This document shows positions 1 to 11,104 of a DNA stretch of 64,000 nucleotides, one piece after another. Location: assembly GCF_017591425.1 (NCBI RefSeq), contig NW_024465751.1, forward strand, positions 310,001 through 374,000, given 5' to 3'. The position numbers were made by a program, and so were the translations under genes. Below the pieces are notes generated by a model. The model was not told the origin of the DNA and searched no databases. It was given only the letters and a program-made list of their open reading frames with translations. Each line of letters starts with the position of its first letter. The first letter of the stretch is position 1. Source of the stretch: Ochotona curzoniae. Lineage: Eukaryota; Chordata; Mammalia; Lagomorpha; Ochotonidae.

Positions 1-304
1 GCTGATTCCTTAATTCCTCACAGGTGTTAGGGCCTTGCCATGTGCCGTACCCACGGGGAGGATATGGGAGGTGAATGGTGGTGTATTTACCTGGCCGTGA
101 TGGTGTTGGCAGCAACAATAAGACCAGAGTAGATTCTGTTTCAAGTTCTAAGGAGCCCAGCGTAAGGTGGCTTAGGTTTATGAAGAGAAACAGAAACACG
201 GATGATTTCACAGGATCAGAGGCATGTACGTTCCATTTTGGAGAACGGGCAGAATATTAAGAAAGGTCTAAGCAGCACACGCACACAGCTGGCATTGTGT
301 TTCA
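1..304. other. Unassigned non-coding sequence
   Basis: Ordinary mixed-composition DNA. Short open frames here match nothing I recognise, and no repeat family is evident. Confidence 0.5.
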
Positions 305-537
305 GTGGGCTAAGCTGCTGCTGTGACTCCAACATTCTATACAAGTGCTCATTTGAGTCCCAGCTGCAGCACTTCCAATTTCATGTCCATGAAGGCAGCA
401 AAAGATGACCCAAGTGCTTGGGCTCCTGTTACCCAAATGAGAGATCTGGATGGGGTCCCAGGCTCCAGGTCCAGCTCTGCCCAGTACTGGCCTTTACAGG
501 CAGGCCATTTGGGGGAGTGAATGGAAGATATGTTTCA

Positions 538-591
<54 letters not shown>

Positions 592-669
592 CAGAGAGAG
601 AGAGAGACAGAGAGAGAGAGAGGCATTCTCTCTGTAACTCTGCCTTTTTAATAAACAAATCTTTTAAAA
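305..669 (+). repeat. CSINE (older lagomorph subfamily) with internal TG/GA expansion
   Basis: A tRNA-derived lagomorph SINE in sense orientation. Recognisable blocks are 'catttgagtcccagctgc' (B-box region), 'gacccaagtgcttgggc', 'ggccatttgggggagtgaat' and the tail 'taactctgcctttttaata' ending in aaatctttt. The head before 360 is badly decayed. The pyrimidine/purine-rich segment before the tail has grown into a long microsatellite. The wording is closer to the subfamily shared with rabbit than to the pika-type copies elsewhere in the window, so it is probably older. Confidence 0.8.
541..623. repeat. (TG)25 followed by (GA)n microsatellite
   Basis: Twenty-five uninterrupted TG units at 541-590, then an imperfect AGAG tract to about 623. 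It sits in the tail segment of the surrounding SINE, the usual birthplace of such arrays. Long open frames over it on both strands are products of the dinucleotide repeat, not genes. Confidence 0.97.
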
Positions 670-1284
670 GATGTACATTCCAGGCTATGGTACCAAAATG
701 TGTGAAAATGTAGAGACCACATCCACCAGAGAGTGACACACGGCAACATTCCTTTAAGTCAGGAGAGTGTGTGCATGGATGAGCAGGACACGCGTTATAC
801 TCGGGAATCATGTGACTGTGGTGAACTGGCATCATTTGATAGCTCTATATAAGCAACATTCACCAGTCCCAGCTCATTCCTGCCCAAACCCACAGGTGTT
901 GGGGCAACATTCCTGAATGTCCCTCCCTCATTTTTAGAGAATTTAGAAGTTTAGATTTTCATGAAAAAAAAAATCTGATTTATACTTTGAGGGTATAACA
1001 AAGGTTATTCACAAAACCACGACAGAGCTATTGAAAAGTCAAATGTACTCTGGGCATAAAAGCCAGCAGAATTGTTCTAGTGAATTTTAATTGGACATTT
1101 GCTCTGTATGAAACACATATAACTTGGTCCAGGCAACCATATGTGAACCTAGAGTCGAGATGAAAAGTTGAAAAAAAAAGTTATGCGGTACAGAAGCCCT
1201 CTCTTCTCACCTGCTCTGGTGATAAAGTGGCTAAATCCAGGGAACAATACAGTTAAACCACACTATGTCAGTAAGATTTTTCTT
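670..1284. other. Unassigned non-coding sequence
   Basis: No gene or clear repeat. It contains an isolated TATATAAG at about 845 and short A runs near 964 and 1171. Nothing nearby makes the TATA-like string look like a promoter. Confidence 0.5.
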
Positions 1285-1620
1285 TGTTTTTTACAACACC
1301 CCAAAACATAGTAGCTTAAAGCAACAATTTCTTCAGCATTTCATTCTGGAGGGCAGCAGTTGGCCTGGGCACAGGTGAACTCGCTCTATCATGCATGTGT
1401 CATCAGCTGCCAGATCCTGTCAGCCGTCAGAGCTGGGGAAGGGCCCACAGCTCAGGGTTCTTCACTCTTGCCCACAAATGCCTCATCCTCCAGCCATATA
1501 CCCCAGGGTGTTCACATGGCACAGGATTCCGTTAGCAACAAGAACAAACAATTGCTGCCAGCACTTTGCTGCTCTTTCTGCATAACAATTTCTAATATCC
1601 AAGAAAACTCATGTGGCTGA
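1285..1620 (-). mobile_element. Possible MLT1-like MaLR LTR, antisense
   Basis: The left part reads 'caaaacatagtagcttaaag' followed by 'ttctggagggcagcagttgg', resembling the common antisense MLT1 phrase in which a gene-poor LTR ends with 'caaaacttagtggcttaaaa' and 'tctgtgggtcaggaa'. The rest is too diverged for a firm match, so this is a weak family-level call. Confidence 0.4.
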
Positions 1621-2027
1621 AATCAGAGAGAGATCAAAATGTATAGTGGTTAACAGGGAAATGAAGGGAAAACAAGAATTTGTAACCAACTTTGTCTCCT
1701 GTCATTACTGTTGTTATAGTCATCAAAGATTTTTGAATGATCACATCAAACCCAACAAAAGCAGAAAACCTATTCAACCCCGTATGTTTGCTGATAATAC
1801 AAAGGACAGAGATGATTACAGCACACAGGCTGTATTAGAAACTGACATTTTCTAGCAAGCTTTGTTCCAGAAATCTATAGATTCCAGGTTGCTTACCATA
1901 AGCAGTGTAAACCAACCAAATATGTCCTGCCAAGGGGACTCTGTTGAAAGGCATACTTTGGTCATCCTGATATCAGTAAAGCTCAATGGGAATTTTCATC
2001 AAAATGTCATAACATTTAATGTTTGAT
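1621..2027. other. Unassigned non-coding sequence
   Basis: No coding signal and no recognised repeat. Confidence 0.5.
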
Positions 2028-2280
2028 CAGACTTTTCTTCTTTTTTTATTTATTTGAAAGTGAGAGAGAAAAACTACCATGCATTTGTTCACTCCTTAAT
2101 AGCCAGGTTCGGTCTAGGGTCAGAGTTGGGACTCAGAAAACCAGTTCCTATGTCCCAAGGGGAGGCAGAAACTCAACTACCGAGTCATCACTACTTCCAG
2201 GGTCTGCACTAACAGGAACCTACAATCGGCTGTCAGAGCTGGGCTTTGAGCCCGTGTGCTTGTATGTACCTAATACTTAG
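2028..2280 (-). repeat. CSINE3-like SINE, antisense, degraded
   Basis: Starts with the T-rich tail 'tctttttttatttatttgaa' and the GAGAG segment. It continues through blocks resembling the CSINE3 phrases 'gggaggcagagacccaa', 'gagccatcacc' and 'gcattagcaggaagctgga' in mutated form, with a tRNA-related end near 2240-2280. Divergence is high, so this is an old copy. Confidence 0.65.
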
Positions 2281-3950
2281 AAACTGGAAGACTCTTAAGA
2301 TATGATTGTCTTAAGTTGATTTGGAATCAAAACTTTCAATAATAGAAAGCAGTATACGAACACCATTAAAAAAAAAAAAACATCCCTCTTGGTTTATAGG
2401 ACATGAACTTGAGCTCCAGGGAGACCGAAGGTCCCCACTGGCTTCCTTGCCGACCTTCGCTAGGGCCAGCTCCCTCACTCTGTTTCTGCCTCACAATGCA
2501 CACACGCGTGTAGTCCAGAGCCCTGCTACCACAGCCAGGACTCTTCTTCCCATGGCTGCGAGCATCTTGGGTTCTTAAGTCACAGAAACCTCGATCAAAA
2601 TCCAGGATTTCATTCTAAACAATATTGAGAAAACAAACATGTTGTTCAGGCTTTCAATTGCCTTCAAACTTGGATAGCCACAGACCCAACAGCATGGCGC
2701 CATACACCATAGATGTTCTGTTTCGCATGGATCAGTCTCACTGCTGAGTAATAAGACCCTTCACAGCACAGAAGCCTGACACACATAAAGTTGGGTAGTT
2801 TAATTGGTTTGGACACAGGACACAGCAATGCAGCAGTGACCTCTGCCCCCAGTAGTGAGCACCCCCAGCCTGCAGCTGCAGTAAGGCTTGGGAGCCCTGT
2901 AATTAGTCGAATCTGGAAATCAAGTCCTGCTTCCTTTACATGTTAGAACTCAAACCTTGAAGTAATTTTCCACAAGAAACCAACAGAGACTTTTGCATTT
3001 TTGTTAACTACCAGCAGAAGCCATCCCAGAGGCAACCTGCCAGCCTCAGCTATGTAATCCAGAAGGAAACGGTGAGTGTCCACATGAGAGGAAGGGCTCA
3101 GCAGCAGGAAAGGCAGGAGGCCGCTGGGAGACATCCCTGACAGAGGGAGGAGCACGCGTGGAGTCCTGGACAGAGGGACTGAGGGACAGAGCGAACAGAG
3201 GGTTCAGGAGCTGCCTGGGAGCAGGGGTGAGGCTCTCTTGCTCCCTGGACACTGGACTTCATCTGGAGGCAGTGAGCTAGTGAGGCAGCATGGTCGGGGG
3301 AGAAGGGCACAAACACGCAGTCCAACAGGCCTGCATGAAAGGTCAAACTCTACAACTTTCTGGCTGTGAACTTGAGATAAAAAAGGGTCTGAGGCTCGGA
3401 GCTATTGTGTGCAAAGACTGTGGCGCCACAGCTGGCTCAGACAGGACCCATCATAAGGAATCATTTCCTTTAGGAAACGAGGAGTCATTGAAGGTATTTA
3501 TTGTACTGCTGAAAGCTCACCTCACTGATATACTGAGCACAAAAGTGGAGGACACTCCTCAGAGAGCTCCCCATTGGAAGTCACTGCACTTTGGTGACCA
3601 GGAAACTCCAAAGATAGCGCATGGAATGGGTGGGTGAGGGGCAGATGAATCCGTACTTGAAAAGTGAAAGTCATTAGGCTTGGGACTGGTTGTGAGTGGT
3701 GGGGGAGGGCTGAGTGAGTCTGTGGAGAAGCGAGAGTTTAAAAGGACTCCTCACTTTTTACTTGGATGATGGATCAATGCTGGACCACCTAAAGAGACAT
3801 AGAGAGACAGAAGGGGATAACTGCCCAGGGAAGACCTGGACTCCTAGGTATAATAGCAAGGCTGAAATCTGGAAGTGAAAGCCAACACCAAAAGCAGAAA
3901 TACAAATACAATTCCTGAAAGAAAAGTACAATTAAAGCACAATCAAATCC
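2281..3950. other. Unassigned non-coding sequence
   Basis: No recognisable gene. An A12 tract lies near 2367. The longest open frame, at 3290-3637 on the plus strand (115 codons), has no domain or motif I recognise. A short stretch around 3345-3375 faintly resembles a MIR core but is too weak to call. Confidence 0.5.
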
Positions 3951-4280
3951 TCAAAAGATTTATTCATTTATTTAACTTGAAAGTCAGAATTATAGAAAGA
4001 AAGGGAAAGAGAGAGAGGTCTTTCATCTGCTAGCATACTTCCTAAATGGCTACTATAACCAGAGCTGAGCTGATCTAAAGTCAGAAGGCTGGAACCTCTT
4101 CTAGGTCTCCTACATGGGTACAGGGGCTCAAGGAGTTGGGCCACCATCTGCCACTTTCCTGAGCCAAAAACATGGAACTGGATTGGGAAGTGGAGCAGCC
4201 AGGATTTGAGCCTGTGCCCATATGAATACTAGCACTGCAAGCAGAGGATTAGCTTACTACATCACCATGCCAAAGCCAAC
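3951..4280 (-). repeat. CSINE, antisense, near full length
   Basis: Begins 'aaaagatttattcatttatt', then 'aacttgaaagtcagaatta', GAGAG, 'agagctgagctgatct', 'aggtctcctacatggg', 'ggattgggaagtggagcagc' and 'gtgcccatatgaatac', ending near 'catcaccatgcc'. All are antisense CSINE landmarks in order. Moderate divergence. Confidence 0.88.
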
Positions 4281-4324
4281 ATTTCAGAAAAAATTTTTTA
4301 AATACACAGAAACAAACACCATAA

Positions 4325-4440
4325 GAAAAGGGCACTGAATTTGGACTTGAAAACCCATGTCCACCTACCACTAGCTGTGTAATTTTGGGTATCAGTTTCC
4401 TGAATCATAACAAGCTAATGATAGTCATTCCTGCCACTTC
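4325..4440 (+). repeat. MIR fragment
   Basis: The core 'ccactagctgtgtaatttt' followed by 'tcagtttcctgaatcata' matches the mammalian-wide MIR core and its 3' side in sense orientation. Old and truncated. Confidence 0.7.
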
Positions 4441-5019
4441 CACCAACTGAAGCACAGTGCACAAAGTGAAGAGACTGCCCCAACCCTCTGCTTATCCTCA
4501 GTGCCTTGGTTCCTAGCCCTCAAGACCTGTTAGTGTGAGACCCTTCAGTGGTCCCTCCATACTTGGTTATTCTGAAGGCTGTGGATCCTCCTGGGTCTTG
4601 AAAAAGCAAGGGAAGTATTCCAGATTATTCTGGATGCCTTCCATGCAAGGGCCTGCTGGGAGGCTTGAATCAGGGACAGTGAGCTCCTGTGTAAACACAC
4701 AGCATTCCCTGCCATCTGCCCAAGGTGGGGCGGAATGAAGGCACTGTTCTGTCCTCAGCAGGAACGGGCAGCATCCCAGAGGGCTGGGAACCAGGAGGTA
4801 TGCTCCACTCCAGGGCTGAGGGAGAGCACTCGTGGTTTCCTCAGGATGAGCGGGGACCTGGGAATTCTAGTATGAGAGAAGGAACTCAGGGACTCTGGAG
4901 GTGGGGAAGAGGGCAAGAGAAGGAAGGGAGGGGAGGGAGAAGTGGAAGAATGACAGGGAAGGAAAAACAGGGAATGGAAGAGAACAGACAGAAAAAGCCT
5001 AACATTTCCTGAATGGATT
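4441..5019. other. Unassigned sequence with a purine-rich tract
   Basis: Contains a strongly purine-biased (G+A) segment at about 4870-4995, with runs such as 'ggaagggaggggagggaga'. No gene or repeat family recognised. Confidence 0.6.
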
Positions 5020-5165
5020 TAATGTGCCAGGGTGACATTTCCTCATTCAGTCCTCACAACTCCTAATTTACAGGTAAGCAAAAGTGCAAGGCTTAGACTG
5101 AGACAGTGTCTTACTGAAGGTCACACTGATTTTCGGAGCCACAGCCTGTGTCTTTCCCACTGAAA
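5020..5165 (-). repeat. MIR fragment, antisense
   Basis: Reads 'ttcagtcctcacaactcc', 'atttacaggtaagcaaa' and 'gtcttactgaaggtcacac', the antisense MIR order (3' part, core, 5' part). The GTAAG in it is repeat sequence, not evidence of a splice donor. Confidence 0.72.
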
Positions 5166-8100
5166 CTTACTACTTCCTCATCTGACCCTCTTTGTACTCA
5201 GAATCTTGATGGCTATTGAGTGATCTGCAAGGTTAGATACGGTGTAGAGAGACCCTGCTGCAGCTTCCCCAAGGTCTCCCCAGAGGCTTCCTTTTGGTCA
5301 GCGTGCTCAGTTCTGGCCGTGCGTGCTGAGGGTAGATCCTAGAACTTGGAACTCAGAGAGAAGCAACCATAGGTAGGCCTTCTGTCTGAAGAAGCTGGGA
5401 GTGCTTGACTACGGAAATGGCTCTGGGTAGGGACTGGCAGCTTTCCTAGACCACATGAGGGACATGGGGATGGATGTAGTGCCGGCTCTAGAGGCCAGGG
5501 ACCCTGGACAATTACGGTGTTGGTCTCTCAGGGTCTGGGTAATCTATCAAGGAGCTCAAGATCACTCTCCTAAAGTGACATTTGTTTAAAGGTCCCGAGC
5601 ACTGTGAGGAGCATGGCACCGCCGGGAGAATTTGCTGTCTCTACTGAGAACTACTGAGTCTCTTTCAACTCTAATGTGGGTCTCTCCATTGGAAAACAAA
5701 GCCAAGGTGGTTTGGAGGTGGGTAACTCTTGTAATTCAAGCTCACTTCCCACTGTAAGCTCGTTCTTGAGGTTTCCTTCAGTCCCACTGAGTGAACTAGC
5801 CACCCTCAGTCAGCTGACCCCCATCTTCATGTTTTCTGAGCCGAGACATGATCCTAGCAAGTGCTAATGCCTGCCCCCTGAGAGAGTTGCTTTGTCTCAA
5901 GTGACATCTTTTTGTGTAGCCATTTCCCCCGTCTTGCAGACAATAGTGGTTCTTCTTGGTGCTCCCATAAGATTTTCCTTCCACCTCTTCCCTTTTTGGC
6001 ACTTGTGACCTGTTTGCGTGCCTACTTTCTCTCATTAGCCTGGAAAATACCTGTTGGTTAGTGGACAAAGTTGTTGGGGTTTGTAGAATTCAATATTTCC
6101 CCAAGGTCACAGATTTCACTCTTTTTTATTCTAAAGCTTGTAATTTCACTTTTTGCTTCAAACTCTTTTCCATGCAGATTTCTCAAGCACTCTTGTAGAA
6201 AATGTAGAAAATTTGCCAAAATGAACATGATGCTGGACATTCAGGACTGGTCCCAAGTGTCCTAGAGTCACAGAATATTCTGCTTTTTCAAAGAGAATGA
6301 TCTTATAGTGCCCAAGCTTGCCTTCCAATTAACTGAGTACTGTGAGTCTTTATTTAATGTTATTTCTACATAATCCAATTTCAGCTGCAGGTTAATGGAC
6401 CCATTGGGAGTTACTGCTAGTTTGGTTTCAAATGAATTCAGCAGCATTCCCATATTATTGGTTGTTAATGGGATCACCCAGCTGTTTTGACTTTGTCCCA
6501 GCACTTCCTGAGGTGACTGCCAAGGAGAGGACACAAGAAGATACAGTAGGACTCCTTCTTACGTCAGTGGACTGCTCGACTCTCCCTCTGCCAGCTCCCT
6601 TTGCCACAGTTGGTTCCAGACCCTGGAAAACCACATGCAGATTGCCAAATCCAGCACTTTCCACACTATTTTTTAATGCAAAAACTTTACTGCAGAATTA
6701 GACTGCTCGAGATGCTGTGCCAGTGCTGTTGGACACAGATAGTTCAAGTTCAGTTACAGTGAGAGAAATGTCTGATTTGATCTGATTAAATTCCTGAAAT
6801 CTCTGACCCTTAGTTTATTTATAAGCAGCGTTCATTGTCAAGGTGCTTATTATCACCTAATCATTTATTAATGTAAATAATATTGACTGGTAATCTACCT
6901 TGCAGTTGGTACTTTTCTGATGATTCTGACCTTGTAGGAGATGATACTCTCATAAGAAAGAGGCAGATTAATAAGCAGTAGCAGTTCTTAATAATTAGGC
7001 AGCAACACGGGGAAGGTATAGGGATCATGAGACTACAAAGCAATTGTTCCTATTTAGGAAAAAAAAAGATCAGGCAAATCTTCATCAGGTATTTTTCAAT
7101 TAGTCAGGGTTTAGTCTTGAACTTGAATAGTAGTAGTTAGAATAACCACCAGTGTTGGATGGGGACGGAACTTCAATCAGAGGGACCAGCACAGGCAACA
7201 ATGCAGGATGAAACAGCATAAGGAGGAATTGGATTCTCTTAGAATTTAAAACAAGGAGAATGGGGGAGAGGGACAAGGATGGGGAAGCAAGGCTTGTGAA
7301 AACATAAAGGAACCTTAGAAGCCTGTCCGAGGAAGTAGGACTTCACCCTATGGATAATGAAGAGTGTGAGGGAGCTTTTAGGTGAACAATTCTGCACTTT
7401 TGACAAATCACCCAGCCTTACTACCCAGACTTGATTTAATCATGGCACAGCTGGAGGTAATTTGACTAAGATGATGGCAAAACCCGTCAACGGGATAATA
7501 AAGATAGATAAAAGAGGGACCAGTCAGTTCTAAGGGAAAACAAGAACAGGTGCCAGTAGGACTTAATAGAAGCTAACTGAGTTTATCTAACTGTGATTAT
7601 TTGATCTTTTTAAAAATACAAAGCACCAAGTCAACTTTAGCCCACTTAAGGTCCAGATTTACATTTTATGAACCCATGACACTTAAGTTAATGAAGTTTT
7701 TTTTTATATTGGAAACTAAGATCAAAGTTATTCTAAAGTTGTATATCAAAGTTGTATATATTTAATACTCCAAAAAAAAGAGTGTTCACAGTGGCTTTGG
7801 CCACAGGTTCTGGGGTAACTCAGGTCCCAGTCAGTCATGGGAGATTTTCCTAAATGATGACAGAAGAGGTAAGAGGGTGGCTTTCAGGTTGATGAGCCCA
7901 AGTCTCACTTTCATAGGGTTTTATGGTTCTGCTTCACAGGTAGAATCTTCAATTTGTTTTCAAAAGGGGGAAATGTTGATTCCTGAAAAGCCTAGGCAAC
8001 TAACGTGGGTGACCTTCTGCACTGTGCTCTACTTGTGAGGCAGTTTCATTGAGAGATTCATGCTAAGAATGTCTTACATTTTTCTTTTTTTAGCATGAAA

Positions 8101-9454
8101 TTCTTCGCTCTGGAGAAGGTGCTGTTTGGTTTGTTTTGGAAGTCACACCCAAGCTTTTGAACTGTGAATGTGTGAGCAGGAGTGGAGGACACACGTCTGG
8201 AGGAGCCCAGCGTGGCTCAGAGCACCTGCCTCCGCCTGCACCAGCTGCACAAGTTGCAGAAAATCACGTCTTCTTCCTGGGTGCCGTTTTCTGTGTGAAG
8301 TGAGGGTAGTGATGAAGCGTCGTCTCTCAGGGTAGCTCGGTGCCCACGTCAGAGTGTTTCTCCCTGACACTCAGATCTGTGCTCTGCAGAAGGAGGAGAC
8401 CACAGCCTGCCTAGCCCATCTGGGAGGCTTCTGAGAGACCAAAGACTGAGGTTCCGAGTGGAGAAAGAATTCTGAGGTTTCATGATAGACTGCAGGCAGA
8501 CACTGGTTAAGACCAATGTGCTCTATCCCAGTCCCTTGCTCTCATGCCTTTTGTTAATACCCATGTCTCTGAGACACAAAGAGACATGTTTCCATGTTAG
8601 CAACCCTCTGGCTCTCTCTTTTGTGCCATTAGCAAGCACAAGAAGCCCTGGAAAAGTGAGATCAGAAAACCTCAAGCCTCGAGCACTTTTGATTCTGAAT
8701 CTCAACCCACCATCCACTGCAAGCCCCCAAAGGAACCTCCCCTCCACGTTCAACTCATCAGCTTCTTCTTCTGTGCCCATGTTGCTCAGGCTCCCGATCT
8801 CCACAGGCACCTTTGTCATTCAGTGGGTCTGAGGCTCTCATCTGGATATCTTCTGCTTGCCTTCAAATGCTGAATGCCTGGGAGCCAGCCACTTAGTCTA
8901 CTCCCAACAGCAAACTCACCTAGCACCTGCCTGGGTGTACAGGCACGCTGGATAGCTGCCAGAATTCAATATTCCAAAAGAAAATTGACTTCCATGTTGT
9001 TCACCTTGCAAGCTTAAGCCAGATTATTTATCAGAGAGAGGAGGGGAGGGACAGAAAGGCTCAATGAATGGTCTCTTTGTCATTGTGCAGAGTGAGGTGC
9101 TACTGTAATTTGGAAGATCACTCTTCCCAAATGACTTACAATATCCATGCTGCCCACACACAATGGGTTCCTCCATTCTGGGACATCAGAAGTGGGTTGA
9201 TAAATAGGCAGTAGAGAAAAGTAGTCAAACATTGACAACCCGACTTTAATTCTTTAAAATATTCTCAGGCAGTGGCCAAAGGTGGTTTAAAGCTTGGCTG
9301 GTTAAAGCAGGAAGTACCTCATCTCGTGCCGACATCCATCCCACACCCACACTGCACCTGGACTGGCTGTGACTTCTCACCAGTTCCACAGCAACAGTCA
9401 GCTGGGTTTCTGCTTCACACGCAGGTTTGAGTATTCCACATTGCCTCAGGCACT
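5166..9454. other. Long stretch with no identified gene
   Basis: No exon or recent repeat recognised. An AT-rich segment at about 6760-6905 has the look of conserved non-coding DNA. Around 7225-7410, phrases such as 'ggaagtaggacttcacccta' resemble an ancient unclassified mammalian repeat. Around 8100-8460 there is slightly more CpG than nearby, without CpG-island density. Open frames at 8482-8832 (plus) and 8523-8819 (minus) overlap each other and show no known domain. Confidence 0.45.
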
Positions 9455-9540
9455 TTCATAACACAGGATTGCATGTGGGCTTCAGAGAACCAAGTTCAAG
9501 TCCCAACTCCAACTGAGAGATTTGTGGCAAAGTGCAGAAA
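9455..9540 (+). repeat. Possible MIR fragment
   Basis: 'gtgggcttcagagaaccaag' followed by 'ttcaagtcccaactccaac' resembles the 5' half of MIR. The fragment is short and diverged. Confidence 0.4.
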
Positions 9541-11099
9541 TATTATAGATAAGGCACCATCAAGTCATTAGCAAGGAAATAGTAGGTGATTCTGTGGAAA
9601 CAAGACGATCAAAAGACTCTTGCCAAGTACCCAAATTCTCCATGGTCAGCCTGTCTGCCTCAATTCCAGCACTTGGTCTGGCCTCATCACAGAGGCCCAG
9701 CCTGATCTTGGCCTGAAGGCATGAAACACTACAGCTGACATCTCAGAAGCTTCTCCACATCACTGCCAAGGCTCTCACAGGTGTCCAATGCTGGCCAATG
9801 ACGCCACAGTAATGATTGAGCTGCAGAAAGGCAGATGCAGCCTCATTCCTGTTGTTTCTTTTTTCCTTCACATCATACTTGTTGAAAAGGTGCCATGAGA
9901 CTCAAGCAGCCCGGCTCTCCTTATGCTGTGAACATGTGTGTAGGGATATCCCTGATGAGTTTCTGGAACTTGCCATGATTAAGCACTCAGTGTTCACTGT
10001 GTTAACATGCTTAGATTAGCAAATGATTTGTTGCTACAGAACAACCTAACCTTTCCTAGCTAACATGTAAGGGAAAACATTGATTTAGCAGCCACTTCTA
10101 CAAGCTTTACCCAAGCTATTTAAGATAGTTGATGGCGAAAGCACTCATGGGCCCTGTTTTTATTTAGCGAGCTAATGAAGTCGAGAAGTAAACATAGAGT
10201 TCCTAGGCCCGGCTGCAATTTGCTTTGAAGAGTAGAACAGGAGAGTTTGATGTAGTCTGAGATCAGAAAAGATTTTCTAGAAAACAGGGCCATCTAACCA
10301 AAACACAAGAATGAGTAGGAGACAGGAGATGGGCCTGGCTGCTTTGCAAACTGTGTAATCCAATGAACATGAGCTGTGTGAGACTCCGCCTTGGCACTTA
10401 GAATATCCTTAATAAGTAATGTCACGTTTTCACCTGGATGTAGCTACCATCTTCCCAGAATAATACAAAAATGTATCTCTTTAATTCTTAGCATGGAAAA
10501 AATAACCTTATTTCTAAATTCCGTTTATCTAAAATTCTAGAATGCCGACTTGTTTTAACATACCCAACCATTATTTATGACTTTAGAGAGTACACACCAG
10601 GTGTGAGTCATTTAATCTTATGACTTAGTATGTCTCAGACACTGAGTCATGAAGCCATAAAGACACAGAACATTTGGATGAGAGATCAAAGAGAACAGAA
10701 AGAAAGGCTCTTGGCATACTAATTGTGTTGAGGAAATCTGTAACAGGATATTGAAGCTGAACCCTCCTATAAGCACCATGAAGTAATGCTTAACAAATTC
10801 ACATCCATGTCTCCTTGTGAGCTGCCTCCAAGAGAGATTCAATCCCTCTCTTTCTCACCTTGATGTTGAATAGAATCAAGAAGATACAACAAGGAAGATT
10901 GTTGAGGCTATTTCTTCAAAGTCACTATTGCATTCTGAGTGTCAATTCCTGTTCGGTGGGAGGGTCTTCAAGCAGCTGATGCTGAGGGCACCGATGCATG
11001 TGCCCTGCTGTTAAGGGGTGAGTCCCAATTGGGAGATGCAGAACTAGGAGGAAGACCCATGAGCTATTTTGAAGTGAAACGTGGAGAAATCTGCTGATT
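9541..11099. other. Unassigned non-coding sequence
   Basis: No gene or repeat identified. The segment at about 10,130-10,245 is compositionally like a conserved non-coding element. The rest is unremarkable. Confidence 0.45.
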
Positions 11100-11104
11100 G
11101 GGGA

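Noticed and set aside
429..835. Open frames with poly-HT or poly-CV and poly-LS runs
   Set aside because: They are translations of the TG and GA microsatellite.
842..856. TATATAAG TATA-box-like string
   Set aside because: Isolated, with no downstream gene, CpG island or LTR context.
5040..5090. 'caggtaagc' splice-donor-like site
   Set aside because: It is part of an antisense MIR core.
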